Source: Sclerurus mexicanus
Taxonomy: Eukaryota; Chordata; Aves; Passeriformes; Furnariidae
DNA: 64,000 bases
NCBI GenBank assembly: GCA_013396755.1
Contig: VWZF01000445.1
Span: forward strand, 2,645,622-2,709,621
Reading direction: 5' to 3'
A model generated the notes under the pieces. It did not search any database, was not told the DNA's origin, and was given only the letters and a program-made list of their open reading frames with translations. Position numbers and translations under genes: made by a program. Each line of letters starts with the position of its first letter. The stretch's first letter is position 1. Shown here one piece after another: positions 26,839-39,200 of this stretch.

Positions 26839-28920
26839 TTCTTTAGAAAATAATTTATTTTTCATAGGTTAGTTTCATAGAGTGAGTGTGCTATGTAGCC
26901 TTTATGATATTCCATGAATTATGGCTCTGTATGTATGAGAAAGTCCATAATAGGAGTAAAGGTAGACTTAAAAATTATTTTTAAAATCCAAATCTTGTAT
27001 TTGTTCCTTGGTACAAGAAAAATAAAACATGATTAGACTGGAATTAAGGGTTGTCAGTGTTTATTGTTTATTTTAACTTTACACTAATTATTTTTATAAT
27101 ATTCAATAGTATTTTGTAAAAACAAGAATTAGAAATTTTGCCAAAATAAATTTAAGTATGGTAAATAAAATGTAAAATTAATACAAATAACTCAACTTCT
27201 GTTCTTCATCTTTATTATATTTTGTTCTTACGCATTTTATTTTTATTCTGTTGTGCACTTATTATTTCCTGTTAAATTCAAGATGCTTTAAATTAAATAT
27301 ATTTTTTCCTTATATTGGCAATGAAAGACAGAGCTAAGGGGCTTATGTGGCCTAAATATCTGATTACTTCAAATGCAATATGGTGTATGTTCACATACAA
27401 GTAATTAGATGTGCCTGAATAAAAATTTTACATGTCGTGATCTCCAATTTTTCTGGATTAGGCAGTTGGACAGGTCATTTAGAGGTTACTTACCATTTAC
27501 ACACTGGGATTTCCTTTCCTCAAATGGGGAGGAATGGCTGTGTTTCTTACCTCAGTGTGGGGCACAGCATGTACACGAACCATTATTTCCTCTAATGTGG
27601 ATATTGTCTTTGACGTAGGACATGCCTCAGTGGATCATGGACTTAAAATCCAGCATGTGATATATTTTTTCCTTCAAGCAAGATGAAAATTGCTGATTTA
27701 ATACTCCTAGACCTAAGCTCCTCTCTATCATTTCCATTTTACTGGAAAGGTAGTGAGGGAAACTGAACCTGTATTTTCCATGAATGAGTCTTACATTTCC
27801 ACACAGAGTTTAAGCTAAAAAAATAGCTAAAAAATATGTACTTAATATTCAGGAGAATGATTTCAAACTCCTAATAATATTATGCCAACTGTTTTTAAAC
27901 TCTGTGCTTAGAAATGTGAAGTTCTGCAGGACATAGCAATAACATTTTCAAGCTTTTCTGTCCATATATATGTAACAGAGACTAACAATATTTTCTATAT
28001 TAAAATAAATTAGAATATGAACAAGGTCCATAGACATAATTTTTCAACTTTTTACTTTTACATATGTATGTATGTGTATTTGTATTCTGAATATGATCCT
28101 CTATCATAAAAGTGGTCATTATTTTGCCTGGTAGGGTTGTTATTGCTCTGACATTTTATATCTTTGGAAAGATACCAAATTTTGTTCTATTTCTAGGCCT
28201 TTAATAGTCCTCTAAATTAAATATTCTGATGTCTCTGGTTAACTCCATAAGGACAGTCACATAGCCTTTAGCTTCAGCTTGGTAATTTTTTAAAGGCTAA
28301 AAATAGTGAGCATTTTTGATTAATGTTTATTTTGGGGTTCAGTTTCATTACTATAAAAAGTAAATACATACTTCAGTCATTATTTAAGTTATTCTATATG
28401 CTGTTTTTCCTCCTTCATCAAATTCTTTCACTGAAAGAAGCTGAATGTAGTGCTGAATAACACAACAAGTCACTTTGTGTACAATTAAAACTGTAATTTC
28501 TGACCAGATTTCCCTTCTTCACCAAAGGTATACATTAGGACTTTAATGATGCATGAAGATGAAACCCAGTTGTAAATGCATAAGGCCTCATAATATTTTG
28601 GGGAAAAAATAATTATCATTTTGGAAATGTGTGTGAATCTCACAAGCAATCTGCTTCTCCTCCTCCTTCCTGTTTTGAAGTCAATAGCCTATGTTACACC
28701 AGCCATCTGCAGTTCCATAGACAGGTGCAGGGTCAGCATCACAGCTCCAAGCATGGAGTTCAGAGAGAGCTGAAAATATTGCTAAGCAACCAAGAAGAAT
28801 TTCCAGCATCATTGAAAAAACACACCAGTATTCATTTCTAAAAATATGCATACTTTTATTGGATTTTTTTTTTGTTTGTTTTTTTTGTTTTGATTTCTTG
28901 GTTTTTTTTTACATTTCTCT

Positions 28921-28951
28921 GTACGTGGTTTGTACGTGGTTTGTACATGTA
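28921..28951. repeat. 11-bp tandem repeat
   Basis: The unit GTACGTGGTTT occurs twice and is followed by a partial, altered third copy (GTACATGTAC). It is very short and its function is unknown. Confidence 0.75.
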
Positions 28952-30208
28952 CTTTGAAACAGCACTTGGGCTTGATTGCAACTTTAAACTGTGTAGGAAT
29001 AATGAGAAATACATAAGGCTAACCATAAAATGTAAGAAAAAAATCAAGCTAGTTTGTTGATGACTTGTTATACTTTGGAGCTAATATTCTATAGTATTGA
29101 TTGCCTCAGAAATATGATGCTGCTATCTAATTATTGCAGACACTAACCAAAATGCTGAGCTGGTGCAGTGTGCCAGATAAGTACAGCACAGGAGATCAGG
29201 CCAGTGAACTCTTCAAACCTTTCACGTTGTTGCATATGTTCAAATTTATTTTTTTTTTCACCTTTCTATTGCTTTATTGGACTGAACCCTTTCTACAAAC
29301 TCCTCTCCTTTCTGCAGATTCTTCTCCATTTAATTTGGATCTATCAGTAGGATTTTAGGTGAACAGAGTGAAAATCACAGAAAATAACACCATCTTCTAT
29401 ATAAATAATTACAAACTTAACTAGTGCCCTTTGGTTGACATAAATTCTGTTCCTGGACCTGTCTTACAAGCATGGGGTTCAATGAAGTACACAACTGGAG
29501 ATTTTATATGGATTGGAAAACATTGTCATAAAGTCCTATCAGTGTCAGGCAAATGATATTTTCATTCAACATCTTCTTCTGAACGTATTGGTATTGGGTG
29601 AAATTATGGTAATAGTTAGGAAAAGATTTTTTTTTTCTTTTTTACACACACACATAATTTCAGGATCAGTAAGGCTAAGCAGCATTCACTGGTGAAATTT
29701 TCATTTGCAAAATACATTCTTTATGTAGCTAATGATGAAAATTTTTGGTATTATTGCCTAGTGAGCTCCATAATAATTTTTCTTTAGTTTTAATATCACA
29801 TCAGTGGTTTTGTGAGACTAAATTGTCAGGGTTTTTAGCTCTATAAAAATAGCAGCTTTGATTATTTTATTTTTCACTAGTAATATCTCAAATCTGGATT
29901 GTACCTTTAATGAAACAAATATCAATAATACTGAGAAAAGTATGAATTTCTTCAAAATACTCTGATCTAGGTGAAATGAAGATTATTTTTTTCTTAGTCT
30001 AAAGCCAAAAAGTCTTACTTAAAGATCATTAAATTTGTATATGCAGATAATTAAATTATAGATGACATTTCAATTTGACAATTGCCAAGGCATCAATACT
30101 TTTAAAAATCCAAACAAGAAACAAACCTTATTTAATTGTGTTCCAAACTTATTTTCACCTCAAAATGTGAACTGATTGTATAAACTTCTAATTATCTAGC
30201 ACTGTTTT

Positions 30209-30228
30209 TTGTTTGTTTGTTTGTTTAT
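30209..30228. repeat. (TTTG)n simple repeat
   Basis: About four to five TTTG units lie in an AT-rich context. Confidence 0.85.
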
Positions 30229-30949
30229 TTTCCAATAAAATAACTCAGTATGATGTTTCTACTTCTGTAATATAAGCATAAGCTTGAAATATATCCTCTT
30301 TTCAAATGTAAGGCATGCATTCAGTATATTGATATTATTTCTTCATTCTCTCTTGTGCATTATCTAATATATTTGCATTGTTTGATATCCATTTATATGA
30401 TGATATTTCAGAAGACTTGTCCATTCTGGGAATTTAGATCCCTAATTATACACAAATTTTGATCTATTTCTCCTTCTGTCTACAACAAGCATCACTTTCA
30501 TTTTATGAATAGTTTCCAAATTAAAATATCCTTTTAAAAAGAGAATATGCTGGTTCAATAATTCATCTCTTATGTGCTAACAATTACGTGTGAGAGAAAC
30601 AAAAGATTTAGATGTTTCCTGTTATCTTCACTAGCATCTTATTTCCAGCTTATTCCCTTTTTCTGTGCCCTGGTGGTTGTCAGAGTGAGTGTTTGTGCTC
30701 TATTGCTGAAACTTACGTTTCTCTTAGAAGATTGAAGTGGCACAAGCAGGATTTGTGGTTGAGGCTGAGAAAAAGTCTCTGATGCTGAGCACTAAGTGTT
30801 AAAAATGATTAATCTAGCCTGGCTGTCTTCTGACCTGCAGCATAAAGGTACATTCTTAATTCATTTCAGCGGGCAAACACAAACTGAAATTCTTGTGAAA
30901 AATGAGCAGAATACAGGTAAACAGGAAAGTGTTAGGACACTACCTGGGG

Positions 30950-32010
30950 TTTAACTAAACTCACCATGAGAAACTGCTGGACATGGCATGAGAAATTGCT
31001 GAATATGACAGATAACAGAGGGAGCAGCTGACAAGTGTTTTGGGTTGTGCTGTGAATAATGGCCAGATTTCACATATAGTTACAGGGCAGGGAGGTGAGA
31101 GACAGCCAAATCTCATAAATAATTAAGGGGTCACCTGGGGATCTTTGTGAAGTGAGATACGGCAAGGCCAGCAGACCCTCAGCAAACATGATCTGTGAGG
31201 CACCAAACTGCAGTACAGGTATGACAAAAGTAAGTCCGGTGGGGAAAGGTTCATTGAATGCAAGAAACTTGCTGGCTGGTATACTTCTCTGGTCAAGCCC
31301 CGTCCTTAACTAATTTATGTATGAGTGCACTCCATTCTGGGTATGTGTGTGAACCACTCATGACCTTCAAGAGGGACTAGTCAGTAAGTAGTGTGAGAGA
31401 TCTGAATGCCAGCCAGAGAGAAACTGTGGGTCTGAGGAGCCCACAGGTCTAGGAGCCAGATACTGATGGAAACCATATTGTGTGTATGAGGGTACGAAAG
31501 TGACCCACTGGTTAGACTAGCAAGTAGGAATAGGATGCCAGCACATGGAAAGACTCAAGGTCTCAGAATCTGACACAGTGAGTGTGAGAGACACCTGGGA
31601 TCTGGGCAAAGATATTACATAGACTTGGAGTCTGTGATAATACACAGAAAATGTAAGGATGTGGGTATGCCTGCAAATCTGAAGAGGGTGGATATACCTA
31701 TGGAACCACGAGCCATCTTACATCCTGGTCTCTTTATGGATGCGAGTGTGAGTGTGTGTATGCACAGATGTGTGTGTGTGTGTACCAGCAATGTGTTTTC
31801 CACCTCACTGATGACTCAACCTGGCCACAGAGAGACTGCATTCGTGAGTCTTGGATGGAAGACACCCCAAGGGCTGAGAGGGACCCAAGTCATCTCTATG
31901 TGGCCTGAAGGAGAATTCCCTGTGTCACAAAGTCTACCAGGTCTGGGTGCCTTCTACAATAAGTTTAACGTGAGTGGATGTGCTAATCAGGATCAATACT
32001 AAATTGTCCT
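30950..32010. repeat. Unclassified GC-richer block with degenerate internal repeat
   Basis: This block of about 1 kb stands out from its AT-rich flanks by higher GC and many GTGTGAG, CTGGG and CCACAGG words. Parts recur at a spacing of about 140 bp. GGGACTAGTCAGTAAG (31373) resembles TTAGACTAGCAAGTAGG (31512), and in each case a GAATGCCAGCC/GGATGCCAGCAC word follows, then a run ending GGTCT.AG. GTGTGAGAGATCT (near 31392) recurs as GTGTGAGAGACACC (near 31582). A (TG)n tract at 31745-31783 lies inside it. The 125-codon frame at 31625-32002 matches no family I know. It may be LTR-derived or a decayed minisatellite; I cannot assign it. Confidence 0.5.
31745..31783. repeat. (TG)n microsatellite, interrupted
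   Basis: Alternating GTGTGAGTGTGTGTATG is followed by ATGTGTGTGTGTGTG, with one interruption. It lies inside the GC-richer repeat block. Confidence 0.85.
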
Positions 32011-35000
32011 CTAGCCTTTAAATCATCCTTAAAAGAGCCTTTAGAAAGGCTCAGAATAATGAAAGAACATTGTTTTTTTCATTTGTTGTTTTGTGTTTTT
32101 TTTTTTTAATGAGAAAAACAATGCAAACTTGATGTAATGACTTTTACCATCTTGCGTTAAGGCTGATAAAACTATAGCAATTTAGCTAGGAACAAATTAT
32201 ACAAAATATACCCACCTTATTGTTTAATGTATACATACTTGAAAGTCAAATCTGTACCAGAGAAACAGCTAGGTTATGTAATTTAATATATAAACAGACT
32301 TATTTCTAAACCTCTTTATAATTGGTTTGTTTCTGCTGCAAACCAGAAATTTAGTCTTGGGAGGCTGCAAAGTTCAAGAGGAAACTTTTATACTTTTTTT
32401 CTTAAATGCAAGTATTTTGACAAATAGGTTTGAAAAAATGTGGCATAAAATTGAAATTTATTTGCTATTTCTTGAAGGACAATTTTTTTTTTTTAATTTA
32501 ACCAGAAAATTTAGCAGCACTTTCTCTCATTATGTAAACTAGTTTTCAAGCACATAGATGACTTTACCTTCTATTCTACATTATTACCGGCTGTATTAAG
32601 TAATTTGTAGATAAATCTTTAATCATTTCCTTTTATGTTTAATGCAATAATATTAATTGTGAATGAACAAATTGAGTAATCACATAGCTGTAATATCTGA
32701 TTCCCACAGGAGTCCTGTTGTAATTTGCTAATTACCACCATGGCACAATATTATAGACTAAATCTAAAATTGCAGTTTACTACTTCAGTAATGTTTTAAT
32801 TCCCAAAGTGCAGCAGCAATACTTCACCATGAACATGCCTTCTATTCAATGTTGATGGTGGCAGGTAAGAAAAAGATGAAGAAGTTGCAGAAGTGGTGGA
32901 AAGATTAGTAACTGTAGTGTGGATCTTTTCCTGAAGAATTAACGAAATTATTAACTTTTCTTGATAACTATTAATTTGCCAGGCAAAAAAAAAATAGTTC
33001 TAGTTCTTGCTTATCATCTCCTATACAATAATTATAAAGCTGACTGAAATCCAAACAGAATAAGGAGGCCATCATAATCTATGCCACTCTGATAACCTGA
33101 ATTCTTAAAAGTTGTACATCTACTTTTCATTTCTCATTTGTCCATAACGATATGATTATAAATGTCAACATTATGAGAAGGGTAGCCAATATGAGCAGCC
33201 AGTGCTGTATAAAGAGTACAGTGTGACATGCACTTAAGTCTACAGTCAAAAGAAATCACATTTCTGTCACATCACCTAAAACAAAGATTTTTTTTTTTTT
33301 GGCTGTACTTTATTGTAGATTTATGCCAAACCTTATGTTTCAACAGGGGTACACAAGCCTTATATTTGTAAGTTATATATTATATCATCCCACGACCATA
33401 AAGGGTATATTCTCTATATCTTTGTCAGTGGAATGACTTCACTGTTTCAGAGACGGTTGTTTTAATAGAACAAGGTCACCACCCTTTGTTAGTAAATGCA
33501 CTTAGATAGGTTGAACATGTCAAGCATTACTAAGCATCTGTTCCAAATATTTTCTGTAGTTACCTGTTTGAACAAAGGCTCTGCATTTGTGAGGAATTAT
33601 CTACTAACATTTTAGTTATGATTCTGAAAAAAACAATGGCATATATTTTGAAGAATTATTTGCTAACAGTCTTCAAATACTCTGTCCCTCTTTTAAACTT
33701 GTGTGTCATGCAATCATAAGAGTACAATAAGTACAATAGTACATAATAAATACATAAGAGTACAATAAATTGTTTTTCTTCAAAGCAAACATGGTTCATG
33801 AACATTTTTATTAAGTTTTATTAAGTGCCAATTGCTCCTTCTTAATGCATCAGCTCATCTGAAATTTTTTCCAGGCGAGTATTGAAAGAAATTCCCATAT
33901 CTCTTAGACCTTATTAAGTAGACTCTCAGAATGAATATTTTGCTATTTTACCTGATAGTCTAGCTTCATCCAAATCCTAATGGAAACCCTTTCTTGGTCT
34001 CACTCTTCTTCAGTCAGTGTTTTATTCCAGAAGTCTTTAGTGCAAAATAATATCTTCGTTTGTCTTCATATTTTTTTAGTGAAAAGCTATTTTGTTTAAT
34101 ATAATAGTTTCAGTTATAAATCAATTAATATACTGTTTCAAAGAACTCCTCTTGGGAAAATGCTTAAATGCGTAGTCTTTTAAGAGAGAAACTTGTCTGC
34201 TGAAAGCATATTTTTGAGTAAAATTTCATCTGAATGCCTGACTTAATTATGGGCTACTATAGAATTGTGACATCTCCAGCATGTTCTGGGTCACTGAGCA
34301 GGAAGGCATATTTCAACAAATCACATCTACTCATCTTGTTCACTGGATTACCCTGCAGTGTCAGCTTTGTCACTGGGATCTGCAACACCACTGACAATTA
34401 GTATGTTAGTGTCTGACCACTGGCTCCCTGATGGCTTTGTTTTAGTTTCAAATTAAGATTAAAATTCAACATATTCACTTTGACAAACCATGGGACATTT
34501 ATATAAACTGACCATTTTTACCATTCACAGTGATACTTAGGCCCCTTGAAAATGCTGGGTTTTTGTTTTGGTTTTCGTTTGTTGTTTTTTTTTTTTTCCT
34601 GTAATAACAATTAACCTTTTTTCTTCCCCCTACAGAAGGAGGCTTTGTAGCCTTCACACTTTCTTGTCATAAAAAACATCTTCTTAAGCTTGTAAATTTA
34701 TGAAAAAAGGACCAGTAATGAATAGACATTATAGTAACACTGAAGCAAGAGTTTTGTGAGTTCTGCCTGCTGTGTGTGCTATTGTGCCTTTGTGTTCAGC
34801 CTAGCAGAGCTTCGAGGAGTCAAACAGAATAAAACTATGGACTTAAGGGCAGAAAATAGGGCGGCAGTCAAAAAACATTGAATTTAGTGCATAATGGATA
34901 TGGTGCACTGACAGCAATCTGTCAGCTGCAATCTTAGCTGGAGGCTTGTTAAATACTACTGGTAATTCTTAGTGGAGTAAGAGACTGAAAATTTGACTGC

Positions 35001-35231
35001 AAACAGAAATAGCGAATTCACTGAGGAGACTGACATGATTTGGTGGTGCTGCCTTAAGCCTAAAGGTCTTCTAGGACCCTAGAGCTGTGTGGGGGAGTCA
35101 GCTGCTTCTCCTCAGCATGTTTAAGCTGAAGAGCTGTCTCAGACTGCGAGGCTTAATCTCCTTACAAAATTCTCTGTTGTAACCTGGTTAACTTTTGTTT
35201 AATCTACATAATGATAAAAGCCAACAGTCTT
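32011..35231. other. AT-rich non-coding DNA
   Basis: No gene is seen. A homeodomain-like palindromic region at about 32640-32830 is a possible conserved non-coding element. A degenerate AGTACAATAA array lies at 33719-33771, and poly-T runs occur near 33290 and 34585. Confidence 0.6.
33719..33771. repeat. Degenerate tandem array of AGTACAATAA-like units
   Basis: Variants of a 10-bp AGTACAATAA unit occur about five times with small insertions. It looks like slippage in AT-rich DNA. Confidence 0.75.
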
Positions 35232-36209
35232 TCATAGAACTATAGAATCATAAAATGGTTTGGGTAGGAAGGGACCTTAAAGATCATCTACTTCCAAACC
35301 CCCTGCCAAGGTTCTGACCAGATAGCTCAGAGCCTTATCCAACCTGATCTTGAACACCTCCAAGGATGGGGCATCCACAGCTTCTCTGGGCAATCTGTTC
35401 CTGTGCCTCACCACCCTCACAGTAAAGAACCTTTTCCTACTATCTAATCTAACTTTACTCTCTTTCAGTTTAAAGCCATTGCCCCTTGTCCTATCACTAC
35501 ATGGCCTTCAACTCTCTTGTAGGCCCCATTAGGGTACCAGAAGACTGCTATAAAGTGTCCCCAGAGCCTTTCCCTCTCCAGGTTGTCTTCATGGGAGAGG
35601 TGCTCCAGCCCTCAGGTCATATTAGTGGCCCTCCTCTGGCCTCCTTCCAATAGGTCCATGTCCTTCTCTGGACCTTCCCTCCAGGATTTTTTCCCATGGT
35701 CTGCTCCCTTCAAGTCCAGGTTAGTGAGCTTGTTTGTGCATCCATCTCACTTCCCTTAGGATCTTGAATGCCCCTGCTTCATAGTCACTGCAGCCTAGGC
35801 TGCACTGGAGCATCACATTCCCCCGTAGTACCTCCCTCATGGTGAGAACAAGGCCCAGCACAGCACCTCTCCTTCTCATCTCTTGTGTCACTTGGAGAAG
35901 GAAATTACCAACAGTATGTTCCAGGAACCTCTAGGATTGCCTATGCCTTGTTGTGTTGTTCCTCCATCTGATATCTGAGTGGTTAATATCTCCCAAGAGG
36001 ATCACAGCTTGTGAATGTGATGCTTCTCTTATCTGTCTACAGAGGGCTCATCTGCTTGGTCTTCCTGGTCAGGTGGCCTGTAGCAGATCCCCACTACATG
36101 GTCTCCTGTCCCTGCACTCCATTTAATCCTTACCCATAAACTCTAGGTCAACTCCTCATCCACCCTCAGGCAGAGCTCCATGCACTCCACCTCATTGAAA
36201 CAGAGAAAG
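35232..36209 (-). mobile_element. Composite CR1 LINE: 3' end joined to endonuclease region
   Basis: Both parts read on the minus strand. Positions 35232-35670 are the CR1 3' end (TCATAGAACTATAGAATCA, GGAAGGGACCTTAAAGATCA, CTCTGGGCAATCTGTTCC). From about 35671 to 36209 the sequence is the ORF2 apurinic-type endonuclease region, read in reverse. It shows YRPPDQE (about 36061-36086) and LLGDINHSDIRW (about 35965-36003), the CR1 GDFNHPDI motif with Phe changed to Ile. It also shows CSDYEAGAF (near 35780), where the catalytic His of the SDH motif is Tyr. All reverse transcriptase sequence that should lie between endonuclease and 3' end is absent. A second small deletion sits near 35699. The copy is inactive. 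Confidence 0.9.
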
Positions 36210-39200
36210 TTTTTCAGAAAGGCAAATTAAAACCTGTGCTTTTTGTTAACAAATTATTCTTTGGGATTTGTGCATGATTTCCCTAAAGCTAAGGATTATT
36301 TTTCCATATGACTTCGAAAATGGGTACAGGTGTATTACAGACAGAGTCTCTTTAGATGTAAATTTAGTAATGTCCCAATTACTTGTTTAGAGATTCGGGC
36401 CCCACTGCTGCTGATCAGTCTTCTCCATCTGGTGTACGACAGTGAGGCAGCAGCAGCCCAGGGTCTTACCAGGAGGGATTCTGACAGTGTTGATGGTGCT
36501 TCTTACTTTACATTCACCTGAGGAGGTTTTGTTGCATTTCTTGTAAAAATTTTTTCGGTTACTCCCATTCATCCATGATCTAATGCTACACTCAATTATC
36601 ACTACAGTCTGAAAAAGTCTTGCTGTAAGTAGGATTATTTCTTTTCTACCAGTCATTAGTTAAAGGTTAAATTACACGTTTCATTAAGTGTAGAACAGAG
36701 ACTTAGTTATTAGTTTTTATGTCTAGTCAGACTTTTCATATTGCAATATGCATTTAAGCCATATATTCTTGTGTCTAAGCAAGGATATTTTAGTTGGGTA
36801 ATGGTACCAGTAGGTCAGTGTTTTGACTGAAGTCAGATTGGAGTTAAAGGGTTCATGAGGAATTTATTCCTGGCCTAAATTACCTCATTCCTCCTTTCTT
36901 TAACATATACTCCACTATTACCTATGGTGGCCTTCCCATTACCTTGGATGTGAATGGGATTGAGGTCTTTGTTTTCCTTTCAGAAACAGGTAGATATGGA
37001 CCATTGCTCAAAGCCCATTGAAGTTCATGAGACCCTTCAGAAACTGAGTTGTGGTTGCCTAAGCATCTAAACTGCCGAAGCCACAGCACTTAATTTTCTG
37101 ACTGATGGAAAACAGTAGCTGAATAGTGCATCCATTTATTTTAGTCTTATATAGACAAACTAAAAAGGTCCCCTGAGTATTTTAGTCTTACATATAGGAA
37201 CTACAGACTTTCCCAGAGTGTTATTCTCTCTTGAGTGGAGCTTGCTTTTCTTGTGCAAGTGGAAAAAATAACTGAAAGCAAGAACCTATTTTCTTGCAGG
37301 GAATTGGTGAACTGACCTTTAAGCCTTGGCTCTTTTGCTCCCTGTTCAGCAGATTTCAAGCAGTATGTTCACGTGAGGCAGTCAGAATTTGGGATAGGAT
37401 GGCAGAATGTAATGTCTAACCCTCAGTCAAAACTAATAAATACATGTAAATCTCTGCTTTCTTCACAGTGTCTTTGGGAAGAGAAAATCTTAGGCATTAC
37501 TCTGTTGTCAGCTGCTCTTAAAATTACTAAGAAATCATAATGATTTGCTTACATCTAAAACCTGCTAAATCTCTTGGCAACACTATTGTAGCTGTGATGG
37601 CCCAAGGCTTGTAGAGAGATGTTGTCTAAGGTATGAGACCAGGCACAGTTGGAAAAAGGAAACAAGTCTTCAAGCACACATGCCCTTTTACTTATTAGGT
37701 TTTTAATTTGAAGATTGCAAATTCTTTTTCAGAAAAGTCTGTATGCTTACAAGACTTTTTTTTTCAGAGATATCAGGAAAAAAAAGAAGACATAAAAAGA
37801 CATTCCCTCTTCCAGGTGATCTGAACCTCTTGATTATTGTATGACAAGTGATAATACTCTTCCCTTTATGACAGTATAAGAGTGGTAAAATAGTTCCACA
37901 TTTAATGTAACAAAAGGAATAATTTAGGCCCTTAAAATTTGGAACTACATTCTTGATGCAAAAATAGCCATAAGAAAGTACTTGTCTGACTTCTTTCAAT
38001 TTTCTAAATGTAGTGAAGAAAAATTAAAATGTGTATTAGAATTGGTTGGTAATTTTCTTTGTAACAGGTAGGAAAGTGTTATCTAAATGTGTTTCTGAAC
38101 ATTGATCCCACCTATTATTTTGCATTCAAGAATACACAAAATGAGAGAAAGTGACTACCTAGGTGAGTGTTTGTTAGCAAAGGTTAACCCACCACAGATA
38201 TCAAAGAATCTTTCTTATTTTAAAGAAATCAGTGATTTTGCATGCTTAATTTCATGAATCATATGCTGCTTTTATGTAAGTCACTGTTAGATGGGTGTCT
38301 TGTAAATAAAGTGCCAGAAATAACCTGTGTGCAGCACCTTTCAGAAAAGGAACACCACACTATCTTTTCAATAATGGCAATTACTGGATGAAATGTGTGT
38401 GAATCTGGAGATATATAGAATATAGAGTATTTAGGCCAGCACTGCCCACACAAAATCTTTTCTGATCTGTAAGACGGTGAGTGGAATAAAGAGTATATGT
38501 TCAGGGTTCTTCAAGGAAAATGTTCAATATTGAGAAGGACATAGCTCTGAACTACCAGGCAGAGGATTCTGTTTGATCTCAATTCTCTGAGTACAGCATG
38601 AAAAAGGAAACATCCCTTTAGGAACCAGGATGCATTGTTGTAGAAAGTTAATGCCAAGTTATATGTTCCCAAATTAATACTAATAATTGCAATTTAAGCA
38701 TGAAGATCTGGTAAAAAGCCTACATCTTCAACATTATTAATCTGCAGGAATTAGAATAGTTTCCTACTAAATACTTCTATTTGTTCCCTAAATACACTGT
38801 TGTAGAGTGGTTTTCCCAAGGAGAAAAAAAAAATAATCTGATTAGCTAAAAATACAATTGCAAATACGCAGCCTAAGAAAACAAAGTGAATAAAATATAT
38901 CACTGTCAGAATGTGCTATTTGCTGCAGAACAGCAGCAGAGCTAATGTGGGGTGCTGTCTCACTGCTATGTAAAACTCTTTCAGAGCCTCAATTAAAAGT
39001 GTGATGAAACAAATTATCTTTTATCTGTTCTGTCACCCACAACACACCAGCTTGAGATACATATGGAGAACTTGCTATTATTTGACATCATAAATTTCAA
39101 CAAAGGCTTCACAACAATTATCAATATCCATAACCTACTCAGACACCTGATGCGCTGTAACTTTATTGTCGTCAGCAGTTATACTCCTGTTCACTTTTTT

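Larger units (their letters stand above)
26839..30929. other. AT-rich non-coding DNA
   Basis: About 4 kb of very AT-rich sequence shows no recognised repeat family or gene. Small features are the 11-bp tandem at 28921-28951, a poly-T-rich patch at about 28866-28911, and a (TTTG)n tract near 30209-30228. Confidence 0.6.

Noticed and set aside
31625..32002. 125-codon plus-strand open frame
   Set aside because: It sits in the degenerate GC-richer repeat block and crosses a (TG)n tract; no domain or codon pattern supports a gene.
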